A stretch of DNA of 64,000 nt from Flavobacteriaceae bacterium (GCA_018401115.1 JAGYKX010000005.1:1054001-1118000); one strand, 5' to 3'; positions 17,568-27,095 are shown, counted from the stretch's first letter. Translations and numbers: made by a program. The notes: generated from the sequence alone by a model not told the origin.

Positions 17568-19154
17568 ATGAGCGCACCTTACCTCACAATATTGAATCAA
17601 TTTTTAACCCGGCAAGGCTATTATATAGGTTTGGATGAGCTTTATGTTGAGTTCTTTAGTCATCCTGATTTTCCAAGTTTTCAGTCAATTACCAATACCT
17701 TAGATCATTTTTCCATTCATTCACTGGCTGCTTCCATTCCGAAAGAGCAATTTGGTCAATTAGATCAAGCTGTGTTGGTTCATCTTTCTGTACAAGGAAA
17801 AAATCAGCTTGCGATAGCCGAAAAGGAAGGTGAGAATGGCATTCGCATTTGGCAAGGAGAGGATGAGGGCAAAACGGTTGTCATAAAAAAGGATGAGTTT
17901 GTAAACTTGTGGGATGGTAACCTCATTGCCATTGAAAAGAATAACCAAAAGAAAAGCTACAGTATAGATAGAATAGCATTACTTATTGTCCTTTTAAGCT
18001 TCTTGGCTGTTTATCAGGAAATAAAGGGGCAGGGCAATATTCGAACCATCGTATTTCAAGGACTTACTGGGCTTGGCTTATACTTATCTTACTTAGTCAT
18101 TCAAACAACAATCCGTTTTAATCACCATGGTTCTAGATTTTGCTCATTTAGTAAGTCAACGGATTGCGAAAGGGTGATTAACTCTGACTCTTCCCGTATT
18201 CTTGGTTTATTTTCACTGAGTGATCTTTCATTGATCTACTTCTTGACACTTAACTTCTCTTTGCTTATGGGTGTGAGTACATCAATACTGGTTTGGGTGA
18301 GTGCGCTTTCGCTTCCGGTCGTAATTTATTCCATTTACCAACAAGCAATCATTCTTAAAAAATGGTGCCCCTTGTGTTTGGGGATTGGTCTTGTCCTTTG
18401 TGCTCAATTCCTGATTTTAATTCCTGATTTTAAATCCGTATTCACCTATAATTCTTTTTATTCAATAGGAGCTCTTCTAATTATTGGTTCATTGGTGTTC
18501 ATTGCTTGGCAATGGTTGAAACCCTTTTTAACTGTTAAAAAGGATGCCATTGAGCAGGCAAAAGAACTGAAGACATTTAAGAGAAATTACCACCTTTTTG
18601 TTCCTTACTTTCATTCTCTTCCAATATTAGACACCTCTATAACTGTGCCTGATATTCATTTGAGCGGGGAAACTAACGCCCCTATTAAAATATTAGCAAT
18701 AACCAATCCGCTTTGTAAGCACTGCCAAGAAGTACACCACATGTTGGAACACCTTGGGCAAAAATATCCTGAAGACCTGCGTATTGACCTTCGCTTTTAT
18801 ACTCCCCAAGTTGATCTTAATGATCCTAGAATATTGGTGTCATGTGGTATGCTCAAGGCATACAAAGAAGATAAGGAATCTTTTCATCAGCGAATAAATC
18901 ATTGGTATGAGCGGGGAGATGTGCGATCCTTTCTTGAAACAGTGGGGTTAGAGAGGCCAGAAGATGAATATCTTCAGATACTAGGGAAGCATACAAAGTG
19001 GTGTAGTGCCAATGGGATCGGAGTGACACCCGTTTTACTTTTAAACAATAGGGTATTTCCAACTTTCTATCAAACAACGGATTTAGCCCATATGGTTGGA
19101 GCATTGATGAAAGATATAAAATCGGAAAGGGTTGAAAATTTTCAATCCGGATAA
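17568..19154 (+). CDS. C39-like domain / VKOR / thioredoxin fusion, membrane disulfide-forming enzyme
   Basis: 528 residues. Residues 1-125 resemble a C39-type peptidase fold (FLTRQGYYIGLDELYVEFF, then AVLVHLSVQGKNQLAIAE) but have no catalytic Cys. Residues about 133-320 are a multi-pass VKOR domain with the loop pair Cys192/Cys200 (CSFSKSTDC) and the membrane CxxC Cys267/Cys270 (WCPLC). Residues about 365-510 are a DsbA/thioredoxin domain with CKHC at 383-386. VKOR-thioredoxin fusions oxidise cysteines in exported proteins and pass electrons to quinone. It is the first gene of the island, followed by three four-cysteine peptides. The C39-like part may hold GG leaders (inference). Confidence 0.88.
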   Translation: MSAPYLTILNQFLTRQGYYIGLDELYVEFFSHPDFPSFQSITNTLDHFSIHSLAASIPKEQFGQLDQAVLVHLSVQGKNQLAIAEKEGENGIRIWQGEDEGKTVVIKKDEFVNLWDGNLIAIEKNNQKKSYSIDRIALLIVLLSFLAVYQEIKGQGNIRTIVFQGLTGLGLYLSYLVIQTTIRFNHHGSRFCSFSKSTDCERVINSDSSRILGLFSLSDLSLIYFLTLNFSLLMGVSTSILVWVSALSLPVVIYSIYQQAIILKKWCPLCLGIGLVLCAQFLILIPDFKSVFTYNSFYSIGALLIIGSLVFIAWQWLKPFLTVKKDAIEQAKELKTFKRNYHLFVPYFHSLPILDTSITVPDIHLSGETNAPIKILAITNPLCKHCQEVHHMLEHLGQKYPEDLRIDLRFYTPQVDLNDPRILVSCGMLKAYKEDKESFHQRINHWYERGDVRSFLETVGLERPEDEYLQILGKHTKWCSANGIGVTPVLLLNNRVFPTFYQTTDLAHMVGALMKDIKSERVENFQSG

Positions 19155-19161
19155 AAAAATA

Positions 19162-19183
19162 GTTGCCCCAATGAAGGGGCAAC
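19162..19183 (+). terminator. Terminator-like hairpin after the VKOR gene
   Basis: GTTGCCCC, loop AATGAA, GGGGCAAC: a perfect 8-base stem seven bases after the VKOR stop codon. No T-run follows, so it may be a weak terminator or an mRNA 3' stabiliser. The repeated leader element begins eight bases later. Confidence 0.5.
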
Positions 19184-19190
19184 ATAGAAC

Positions 19191-19334
19191 ATCCTTTCGC
19201 GAAGGAAGACACAAACCTTGAGTGTCTCTAAATGTTCAGGGCAAATTTAATTTTTAATTTTTACAATTATGTTAAATAACATTTTAAACATTGAGGGAGC
19301 AAGTGTGCTCAGCAAAGAACAACAAAAATCAATT
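19191..19334 (+). repeat. Repeated upstream element plus leader sequence, copy 1
   Basis: 144 bases shared with 22961-23104 (two differences), of which the first 110 are shared also with 21211-21320. It covers the noncoding region and most of the leader codons. It holds an imperfect hairpin CTTTCGCGAAGG, a perfect 6-base stem AGACAC/GTGTCT around AAACCTTGA, and an A+T-rich translation start region (ATTTTTACAATTATG). Identity of noncoding DNA at this level suggests a cis-regulatory role or gene conversion. Confidence 0.85.
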
Positions 19335-19547
19335 GTTGGAGGAGGAGACGGATGTTATATATTCCTAAGAGACCAGCATGGAAATGCTCTTGGCTGGCAC
19401 GGAGATGAAAACGGTAATGACATGACTGTGTCTTCGTCTCAGGGTTTGTATAGCATAGGCTTCTCATGGCCAAATGGTGATTATGTTTCTGGCTATTGCT
19501 GTGAAAGTTGTCCTCCGGGTATAGGCGGCTCACCAAGCGTTCAATAA
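19269..19547 (+). CDS. GG-leader precursor peptide 1 (four-cysteine core)
   Basis: 92 residues. The first 25 form a double-glycine leader, MLNNILNIEGASVLSKEQQK then SIVGG, with the usual LSKEQ...I.GG pattern cut by C39 peptidases. The 67-residue core has Cys29, Cys77, Cys78 and Cys81; the end reads YCCESCP, and glycine and aromatic residues are frequent. The neighbouring VKOR, thioredoxins and C39 exporter point to a secreted disulfide-bonded peptide, possibly a bacteriocin or signal. Activity is unknown. The start is fixed by identical leaders in three copies. Confidence 0.85.
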   Translation: MLNNILNIEGASVLSKEQQKSIVGGGDGCYIFLRDQHGNALGWHGDENGNDMTVSSSQGLYSIGFSWPNGDYVSGYCCESCPPGIGGSPSVQ

Positions 19548-19557
19548 ATCATCTTAT

Positions 19558-19583
19558 GTCTAGAAGGGGAAGCCCTTCTAGAC
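19558..19583 (+). terminator. Intercistronic hairpin between peptide 1 and its thioredoxin gene
   Basis: GTCTAGAAGGG, loop GAAG, CCCTTCTAGAC: a perfect 11-base stem ten bases after the peptide stop. No long T-run follows. It likely lowers read-through into the thioredoxin gene or protects the peptide mRNA end. Confidence 0.6.
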
Positions 19584-19600
19584 TCTTATCAATATAAGCT

Positions 19601-21115
19601 ATGAGTTCATCAAATATTTTAAAAATTCTTACATTCTTGTTTTTATTTGATTGTTCAAATACCGATTCTGAAGAAGAGAATAATGATTTAAATGTATCTC
19701 CAGAGTCGGTGACTGTCATTATCAACAACTCAACGGAATCGCCCATTTCAATTGAGCTATTAGATTCCGTAGCACATCCATCGGATAATTGGATCGTCAA
19801 CTATAAAAGTGTCGATACCATCTATTTAGAACTGAATCAACCGGCAAGAGCCATTGTTCACTCAAAAATTGACTACCGCCAAACCAAGTTCATTTCAAGG
19901 GGAGATACACTGAGCATAGATTTGAATGCTTCTGAAATGAAGGTGAAATCTACTGACATGCTGGATGCACAAAGAATTGTGGAAGAAAAAAGTGAAGTTT
20001 TGTCAGAGAGTGACTCACTGTTTAATTTACTCACATCAGTGGACTCTAGTTTTGCCATTACGGGTTTCGATTATGGCTTGAGCCTTGTCAAAAGATTTGG
20101 AGTATCTCTTAATAAACGACTCTTGGAGAGTCATCCCAAGATGTATGACAAATTGGTACAAAACCTATTTTATCAATTGGAGGCCACACCTACCTCTTTG
20201 GCAGAAATTAATAACCCCGAAGCAAAGGCGATCCAAAGTTTGAAGTATGAAATTAACCGTGAAGAGGCACATTCAAGATTGATTTTTCTTGCCAGCCAGT
20301 TTGATAAACCAGAGATTTATGATAAAATATTCGATTCAAATCTTTATCAAACAGACTTATTTAAAAAGAGTCCTTTTGCTCGAGGTTATTTGAGCTTCTT
20401 AATTAATCAATTTGTCCTTGAAGGAGAAGAGGATAGGTCAAGGAATAAATCTTATGTTGATTATAAGAAAGCGTATGATAAAATGTCTGAATATTTAGAG
20501 GGAGAATTGTTAGAATTTGCCCGTAAAATTTCCCTCGAACAAATGGTGTCTTATGAAGAAAGCAATTTGAATTTAAAAAAGTACCTCTCGAAATTTTTGA
20601 AAGACCATGCTGACTCCGTATTTGTAGAATCCTTCGAAAACAGGTTCTTACTTTCTTATGATAAAGAGATTAGTGCCACATCAGACTTGATGCTTACTTC
20701 TCATTCAGGTTTAAGGCTCACCTTTTCAGATTTGGTTGAAGATGTTTCAGATTCATCGCAGTTATTTTATCTAGACTTTTGGGCAAGCTGGTGCGCTCCA
20801 TGTAGAAAAGCCATGCCATTCTCTGAAGAAAAGAGAAAGCTTTATGAAAGTAAAGGGGTAAAGTTCATATATCTCTCCATGGATAGAGACAAGCAGAAAT
20901 GGAAGACTGCATCCTTAAGTCATCAACTGGAAACCTATGAACACAGCTACCTATTGATTAACCCTGAGGAGCAGCAGTTGATCAAAGATTTAAAGATAGA
21001 ATTTATCCCCAGATATGTTTTACTCAACCAAAAGGGTGAGGTTGTCGAGCGGAATGCGCCCGGGCCGGAAGGTGATTTATTGAATGAAATGTTAGCCGCT
21101 TATCTTAATCGTTAA
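19601..21115 (+). CDS. TlpA-like thioredoxin-fold lipoprotein 1
   Basis: 504 residues. A short signal peptide ends in a lipobox (FLFDC, Cys18), so the protein is probably membrane anchored in the periplasm. A long helical middle part of about 330 residues without a known fold precedes a C-terminal thioredoxin/AhpC-TSA domain with FWASWCAPC (Cys398/Cys401) and the cis-Pro loop FIPRYVLL. It probably oxidises, reduces or isomerises disulfides of the peptide encoded just upstream. Its two relatives at 21534 and 23349 have the same plan but diverged middle parts, so each may be matched to its own peptide (inference). Confidence 0.88.
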   Translation: MSSSNILKILTFLFLFDCSNTDSEEENNDLNVSPESVTVIINNSTESPISIELLDSVAHPSDNWIVNYKSVDTIYLELNQPARAIVHSKIDYRQTKFISRGDTLSIDLNASEMKVKSTDMLDAQRIVEEKSEVLSESDSLFNLLTSVDSSFAITGFDYGLSLVKRFGVSLNKRLLESHPKMYDKLVQNLFYQLEATPTSLAEINNPEAKAIQSLKYEINREEAHSRLIFLASQFDKPEIYDKIFDSNLYQTDLFKKSPFARGYLSFLINQFVLEGEEDRSRNKSYVDYKKAYDKMSEYLEGELLEFARKISLEQMVSYEESNLNLKKYLSKFLKDHADSVFVESFENRFLLSYDKEISATSDLMLTSHSGLRLTFSDLVEDVSDSSQLFYLDFWASWCAPCRKAMPFSEEKRKLYESKGVKFIYLSMDRDKQKWKTASLSHQLETYEHSYLLINPEEQQLIKDLKIEFIPRYVLLNQKGEVVERNAPGPEGDLLNEMLAAYLNR

Positions 21116-21210
21116 AGAATGCATATGGCTTACGAAAAACTAAATCTTATTGAAAACGGCCATGATTCGGCTAACTGGTAGGGTGAGAAACGATGGGAGA
21201 TTTGGGAAAA

Positions 21211-21320
21211 ATCCTTTCGCGAAGGAAGACACAAACCTTGAGTGTCTCTAAATGTTCAGGGCAAATTTAATTTTTAATTTTTACAATTATGTTAAATAAC
21301 ATTTTAAACATTGAGGGAGC
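21211..21320 (+). repeat. Repeated upstream element plus leader start, copy 2
   Basis: 110 bases identical to 19191-19300. The identity ends inside the leader after codon 10 (IEG), from which the leader continues with different codons. Confidence 0.85.
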
Positions 21321-21534
21321 TACCATCCTATCAAAAAGTGAACAAAGGGTTATCAAGGGCGGTGATACCTGTTATCTTAGAGTTACCGTTGGTGAGGAAT
21401 CTGAAATTTTCATGGTCTCTACTAATGATGCTAATGCTGATTGTGTGACCATTCGAGAGGCAGGAGCAGACAGATGTCAATACGACTGCGGTTTTGACGG
21501 GTTCACAGCGGATTGGTTACTTCAAGTACAATAA
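21289..21534 (+). CDS. GG-leader precursor peptide 2 (four-cysteine core)
   Basis: 81 residues with a 25-residue leader (MLNNILNIEGATILSKSEQR then VIKGG). The 56-residue core has Cys28, Cys52, Cys63 and Cys67. The segment AGADRCQYDC aligns with AGRDARYCCASC in peptide 3, so the cores are diverged relatives. The stop codon overlaps the ATG of the next gene (TAATG), so translation of the thioredoxin is coupled to the peptide. Confidence 0.85.
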   Translation: MLNNILNIEGATILSKSEQRVIKGGDTCYLRVTVGEESEIFMVSTNDANADCVTIREAGADRCQYDCGFDGFTADWLLQVQ

Positions 21535-22948
21535 TGGAGAATTTCTTCTTATTTTTAAGTAATAGGCTAACCAGCCTATTACTTTTGTGCTCTTGATGTC
21601 AAGCTCCTGTAATTTTTTGTTAAAGGGTCAGGGGTTGCCGATCACCACTCATAGTTACAATGAAGTCTCAAACTATTATCCTCTAGAGGTTGCTATATCG
21701 TTTGAGGAAACCGGGGTTGCAACTTTGAATTACAAAGGGCCACTGGGATCAACTGCTATTAGCTTTTTCAACACGGAAAAGCCATTTAATGTCATCACTA
21801 AAACTATTTTATCGACATCTTCTCAAAATCAAATGTTTACAGTGCTATCAATTAAAAAGACGGAAGGGTTATTTAGGTTTCGTTTTAAAGTTTTTTTTGT
21901 AGATGAGGGACACTCTTTTTTAAACCTAAAATTTCAAAATGGTGAGTTGTCATTTCCGGACGCTGATGAGAGTAGTAATCTTGATGAATTGATTGATGCC
22001 TATTTTAATCTAGACTTAGGTGCTGAAATTCTAAGACTGAAAAATAACAAACGGGGTCAGGAGCATTCTGCTTCTTTAAAAAGAAAATTAGATAGTGTTT
22101 ATTCGAAATACTCAGACATGTACCCTGATAAGGCTTCTAGGTTGGGTATGGTAAATGATATCTCTTATTATAGTAGACTTCAAATCATTGAACCTTTATC
22201 TCCCAGAGTAGAGGCCTTTATTAAAAAAAGTAATTTCTCAATGATTTTGGACGATACTTTCTCAGGTCTTTTTTATGGCTATGTGAATAACAGAATAAGT
22301 TCTTTCAGCTTTGAACAGCTCAATAAAACTCATTATTCTGATAACTCGCTCTATCGAATTGCGCAAGGAATTTATCAATACCTGATTCAGCCAGAGAACC
22401 AAATTAATCCACAGCAAGAAGAAGCATTGACTTGGTTGAGAACCACCTCCTTCTATCAGAATTATGCTTTAGAAATAGAAGAAAGTTTGGAAAAGGTGAA
22501 AGGAAAAGAATTGACCTATTTTTTAAAAAACCTATGGGTATTAGACGAATCTTTTAAGGGTCACCTTCTTGAAGATGTGTTGAAGTCAAATCCGTCTAAG
22601 TACTATCTTCTAGACTTTTGGGCTACTTGGTGTGCGCCTTGTATTCAAGGCTTTATTGACATCAAAAAGATGCAGTTGCCTAAGAACTTAACCCTAATCC
22701 ATTTAAGTGTTGACAAATATGAGGTTAAGGACAAATGGAAGTCTAAGACGATTGAGTTTGGGCTTAATAATTCATACCTAATTGATCAGGTCAAAAACAG
22801 AGCTTTTTTTGAAATATTTCAATTGGAGGCAATTCCTAGGTACATGATATTGGATCATCAATTCAATGTCGTCAATATAAATATGTTTCATCCACATGAA
22901 CCACAATTTTTAGAGTACTTGAATGAATTGACTGATTTGAAAGAATGA
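21534..22948 (+). CDS. TlpA-like thioredoxin-fold lipoprotein 2, with a frameshift in the signal peptide
   Basis: The uninterrupted frame starts at GTG 21587, but that leaves only seven residues before the lipobox Cys. A better N-terminus starts at ATG 21534, overlapping the peptide 2 stop: MENFFLFLSNRLTSLLL, then, if one T is added to the TTTT run at 21583-21586, FVLLMSSSC. This is a regular lipoprotein signal and gives 471 residues. The C-terminal thioredoxin domain carries FWATWCAPC and the cis-Pro loop AIPRYMIL. Same plan as 19601 and 23349; I take the indel as probable sequencing error. Partner of peptide 2 by position. Confidence 0.8.
21557..21584 (+). terminator. Intercistronic hairpin after peptide 2
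   Basis: AAGTAATAGGCT, loop AACC, AGCCTATTACTT: a perfect 12-base stem, 23 bases after the peptide stop, ending in TTTT. If the next gene starts at 21534 the hairpin lies within its signal-peptide codons, so it could control translation as well as transcription. Confidence 0.6.
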
Positions 22949-22960
22949 ATCTCTAAAGAC

Positions 22961-23104
22961 ATCCTTTCGCGAAGGAAGACACAAACCTTGAGTGTCTCTA
23001 AATGTTCAGGGCAAATTTAATTTTTAATTTTTACAATTATGTTAAATAACATTTTAAACATTGCTGGAGCAAGTGTGCTCAGCAAAGAACAACAAAAATC
23101 AATT
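22961..23104 (+). repeat. Repeated upstream element plus leader sequence, copy 3
   Basis: 144 bases matching 19191-19334 with two adjacent changes (GAG to GCT in leader codon 9). Confidence 0.85.
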
Positions 23105-23275
23105 TTTGGTGGTTCAGGGCCTTGCCAAGTATATATTGATGGGGATGTATGGATAGACTTTTCTGTCTCTGATGCTCAACATACATATCAGGTGAATAAA
23201 GCTGCTGGACGTGATGCCAGATATTGCTGCGCATCTTGTCCCGATCGGGCATGGGCACAACAGACGCAGCAATGA
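23039..23275 (+). CDS. GG-leader precursor peptide 3 (four-cysteine core)
   Basis: 78 residues with a 25-residue leader (MLNNILNIAGASVLSKEQQK then SIFGG). The 53-residue core has Cys29, Cys63, Cys64 and Cys67; the end YCCASCP repeats the YCCESCP of peptide 1. The leader DNA is almost the same as in copy 1, whereas the cores differ, so leaders are kept and cores diversify. Probably exported by the C39 transporter at 24903. Confidence 0.85.
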   Translation: MLNNILNIAGASVLSKEQQKSIFGGSGPCQVYIDGDVWIDFSVSDAQHTYQVNKAAGRDARYCCASCPDRAWAQQTQQ

Positions 23276-23299
23276 TGCGCCTGTAGTTAATTCAATACT

Positions 23300-23329
23300 G
23301 GCTTCTGGGTTAAATAAGACTCAGAAGCC
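23300..23329 (+). terminator. Intercistronic hairpin after peptide 3
   Basis: GGCTTCTGGGT, loop TAAATAAG, ACTCAGAAGCC: an 11-base stem with one mismatch, 25 bases after the peptide stop and 20 before the thioredoxin start. Confidence 0.6.
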
Positions 23330-23348
23330 TTAATTAAAAGTCATAAAA

Positions 23349-24906
23349 ATGAATATAAGAAATAACAAAGCACTCATATGGGTGCTAGTGTCATTATGTA
23401 TCTTTTCTTGTATTAAAGAATCGAAACCCGTTGATTCAGAAATCAGCATTCAAAACAATAAAAATTTGGTGCTCGTTTTTATGCCTAGTGGAGAGCCATC
23501 GAAGCAGAAAACAAAGACAGGTTTTACCAATGTTAACAAACCTAGAATCAAATACATTGATGAATTAGGCCAAGAAGTCATTTATTATCCGGATAACAAG
23601 CTAACCACCGATACGCTCATCATCGAAACCAAAAATGACTATGTTTCTCTCAACCATAGTTATTTTCAAATGGATCACTTTTCTTATGAGTTGATGCCAC
23701 AGGACACCGTTATTTTCGAATATAAAAATGATAAGCCCTATCTCACCTCAAAGGCAGTGGGAACACCTGCGGTTATTTTAAACTTCAATCAATTTTGGAG
23801 GAAGGAAGTGGGGAAGGAAAATGAGTTAATGGGTGAGTTTTATTATGCTTTAGCTATTCCTAATAAGACAAATGTCACTGATAGTCTATTTGTTGTTGAG
23901 GCACTAAACAATTACCGTCAAGGAGTTGATTTGTTAGATTCCTTAATGAATAAGCATAAAAACGCTGCTGAGATCATAAAGCTGCATAAGGCCAAATTAG
24001 CATATGATATGCTTTCTATTGGGCTAAGAAATAATTTTAATAAATATTTTCCTCGAGACATAATCTCACGTCCTGAAACCCTGCATCTAAGAAATAATTT
24101 TAAAAAATATGTTTCTCTAGACGCTTTAGATTTAAGGGGAAAAATGGATTTACAAAAAGATTCCTTACTCTATCACGAATCCTTTTTAGATTTTACGAGA
24201 CTTTTATTCGAGACCACATATCAAATTCCAAGAAGAGTTGGTCGTAGTGAATCTCATTTGAATTACCTGGCTGCTGTTGATACTTTATTTACGCACCTTC
24301 CTTATGCCCAATCAATCAATGAATATCTTTTATATACCTATTTGAAAGGGGTTTTTGATAAATATAGCGTTGAAGATGCACACAATGCTTACAATAGGTT
24401 TAAACAGATGAGTCCGGAGAGCATTTATACCAAGAATTTAAACACACAATATTTGCCTGATTTATTGGCTGAAAAATCCGATAAGCGTGGTGTAAACTTA
24501 TTGTCTCCTGCAGAAGACCTGCTGAGTCTGGAAGATATTATTCAGGATACGGATATCGTCTATATAGATTTTTGGGCAAGTTGGTGTGCTCCTTGCATCG
24601 CTGCTATGCCAGATTCAAAAAGGCTTGCTTTAGCATATAAAGGCAAGGTCAAATTTATTTATCTCTCAACCGATGATAATGTAGATAAATGGGCCAAGGC
24701 TAACGAAAGGATCAATTTATCAGATGGTGATAATAGCTTTCTGATTCTAAATCATAAGAATTCGGATTGGTTAAAGGAGATCGGTCTGCAATGAAATACC
24801 TCGGTATTTAATTTTAAACCAAGGAGAGGTTTTCTATGAAAATGCCCCAGGCCCCGGTACAAAGGAAATAAGAGAAGTTTTTGATAATCTACTAATAAAG
24901 TATTGA
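23349..24906 (+). CDS. TlpA-like thioredoxin-fold lipoprotein 3, with a frameshift near the C-terminus
   Basis: Signal peptide and lipobox CIFSC near the N-terminus, a long helical middle part, then a thioredoxin domain with FWASWCAPC and FIYLSTDD. The first frame stops at TGA 24792-24794 after EIGLQ. With one T removed there the frame continues EIPRYLILNQGEVFYENAPG, the expected cis-Pro loop and last strand, to TGA 24904-24906 (518 residues). That end overlaps the TTG start of the ABC exporter (TTGA), which supports this reading. Either a sequencing error or a recent mutation. Partner of peptide 3 by position. Confidence 0.82.
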
Positions 24907-27095
24907 GCTTGAATTTTACTTATTTTCAACAAAAAGACCAAAAGGACTGCGGCCCTACATGCTTGAAAATTGTAGCGAAACACTACAAAAAAACAATTCC
25001 AATACAGAAGTTGCGCGATCTATGCGAAACCACAAGAGAAGGGAGTAGCATGATGGGTTTAAGTGATGCAGCGGAGGCTATAGGTTTTCGGACCATTGGA
25101 GTTAAAATGACCTTTGAAGTCTTAGAAAAGGAAACTCCTCTGCCTTGTATTGTACATTGGAATAAAAACCACTTCGCTGTTGTCTATAAGGTCAAAAAAG
25201 GAAAGGCGTTTGTTTCCGATCCGGCCATTGGTTTGCTTAAGTATGATAGAGAAGAGTTTGTATCTCACTGGATCGGCAATAATGCTGATGAAAACACGCA
25301 AGAAGGGGTGGCTTTATTATTAGAACAGACTCCTAAGTTCTATCAAGAATCCTACGAAGAAGAAAAGGGCTATGGAATACATTTTGTTTCAAAGTATCTT
25401 TTTCAATATAAAAGGCTGCTGCTACAACTGATTATTGGCTTGACCGCTGCCAGTTTACTACAGCTTGTTTTTCCTTTCCTTACCCAAAGCATTGTAGATG
25501 TTGGTATTCAAAATCAGGACATCCAGTTTGTTTATCTTATTCTTATTGCCCAACTGTTTTTGTTTTTTGGCAGAACGGCATTGGAGGTAATCAGAAGTTG
25601 GATTCTTTTACATATCAGCGCAAGAATTAATATATCCTTGATTTCTGATTTTTTTATTAAACTAATGAACCTGCCCATTTCATTTTTTGATGTTAGGATG
25701 ACAGGAGATATCCTGCAAAGAATCAATGACCATAAGCGGATAGAGCGCATACTAACCACCTCCAGCCTTAATGTGCTTTTCTCTTTTTTAAACCTGATCA
25801 TTTTTGGTTTGGTGCTATTATACTACAGTCTCCAGATATTTCTGGTTTTTTTGATAGGGAGCATTTTCTACTTCTTATGGATTGTTATTTTTCTCAGAAA
25901 ACGTAAGGATCTCGATTATAAAAGGTTTAGCCAGGTGAGTAGTGAGCAGAGTAAGGTAATAGAGCTGATCAATGGCATGCAAGAGATAAAACTTCACAAT
26001 GCCGAAAAGAAAAAACGCTGGGCTTGGGAGCATTTGCAAGCTAGGCTATTTAAGTTATCTATCAAAGGTTTAGCACTCGAACAATATCAAAGCGTTGGCT
26101 CCTCCTTTATCAATGAGCTCAAAAATATACTGATTAGCGTACTTTCTGCCTCATTGGTAATTCAAGGAGAGATTACATTGGGTATGATGATGGCCATCAC
26201 CTACATTGTTGGTCAGTTGAACTCGCCAGTAGCTCAGTTGATTGGTTTTATTCGAGAAGTCCAGGATGCAAAAATTTCATTGGATAGATTAGGAGAGATT
26301 CATAACAAGGAGGACGAAAAACAACACGATCAGGATAAAAAGATTCAGGTACCAACCAACGAAGACATTACCCTATCAAAGTTAAGCTTCCGTTATATAG
26401 GCTCTGATGTAGATGTCTTAAAAGAGTTGGACTTAACCATTCCTGCTAATAAAATCACTGCGGTTGTCGGAGTTAGCGGAAGTGGTAAGACTACCTTGAT
26501 GAAATTACTGCTTAAGTTCTATGAGCTAAATGAAGGTAGTATATCTATAGGTAAAAGTGACCTGAACATTATTTCGCAGCAATCTTGGAGGGAACAGTGT
26601 GGAGTAGTAATGCAAGAGGGCTACATTTTTAATGATACCATTGCCAGCAATGTGGCAGTAGGAGATGAAATCATTGATAAAACTAAGTTAGTACATGCTC
26701 TGAAAGTAGCTAATCTGCTAGATTTTGTTGAATCACTTCCACTAAGTTTCAACACAAAAATAGGTATGGAGGGTACTGGTTTAAGCACTGGACAAAATCA
26801 ACGCTTGCTAATTGCCCGTGCTGTCTATAAAGATCCAAAGTTTCTGTTTTTTGATGAAGCCACCTCTGCACTAGACGCCAATAATGAAAAAACAATAATG
26901 GAGAACTTGGATGAGTTCTTTGAAAATAAAACTGTATTGGTTATTGCTCATCGTCTAAGTACCGTTAAAAATGCACATCAGATTGTGGTTTTAGATAAAG
27001 GAAGAATTGTTGAAAAGGGTACACATAAAGAGTTGGTCCAGCAGGAAGGGGCATATTTTGAATTGGTAAGAAATCAGCTTGAATTAGGTAATTAG
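24903..27095 (+). CDS. Peptidase-domain ABC exporter (C39 peptidase + permease + ATPase)
   Basis: 730 residues from TTG 24903, chosen because the first residues lead directly into the C39 domain and the start overlaps the upstream stop. C39 peptidase, residues 1-140: Cys16 in QKDCGPTC, His90 in NKNHFAVVY, Asp106 in VSDPA, so the triad is complete. Six membrane helices follow, about residues 165-450, then the ATPase with Walker A GVSGSGKTT from 523, the signature LSTGQNQR, FFDEATSALD and AHRLS. It cuts the GG leaders and exports the cores. Followed directly by the HlyD gene. Confidence 0.93.
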   Translation: MSLNFTYFQQKDQKDCGPTCLKIVAKHYKKTIPIQKLRDLCETTREGSSMMGLSDAAEAIGFRTIGVKMTFEVLEKETPLPCIVHWNKNHFAVVYKVKKGKAFVSDPAIGLLKYDREEFVSHWIGNNADENTQEGVALLLEQTPKFYQESYEEEKGYGIHFVSKYLFQYKRLLLQLIIGLTAASLLQLVFPFLTQSIVDVGIQNQDIQFVYLILIAQLFLFFGRTALEVIRSWILLHISARINISLISDFFIKLMNLPISFFDVRMTGDILQRINDHKRIERILTTSSLNVLFSFLNLIIFGLVLLYYSLQIFLVFLIGSIFYFLWIVIFLRKRKDLDYKRFSQVSSEQSKVIELINGMQEIKLHNAEKKKRWAWEHLQARLFKLSIKGLALEQYQSVGSSFINELKNILISVLSASLVIQGEITLGMMMAITYIVGQLNSPVAQLIGFIREVQDAKISLDRLGEIHNKEDEKQHDQDKKIQVPTNEDITLSKLSFRYIGSDVDVLKELDLTIPANKITAVVGVSGSGKTTLMKLLLKFYELNEGSISIGKSDLNIISQQSWREQCGVVMQEGYIFNDTIASNVAVGDEIIDKTKLVHALKVANLLDFVESLPLSFNTKIGMEGTGLSTGQNQRLLIARAVYKDPKFLFFDEATSALDANNEKTIMENLDEFFENKTVLVIAHRLSTVKNAHQIVVLDKGRIVEKGTHKELVQQEGAYFELVRNQLELGN

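Noticed and set aside
19191-23104. Repeats as a CRISPR array or transposon ends
   Set aside because: Copies are about 1.7-2 kb apart with full genes between, have no short regular spacers, and cover a promoter/leader region.
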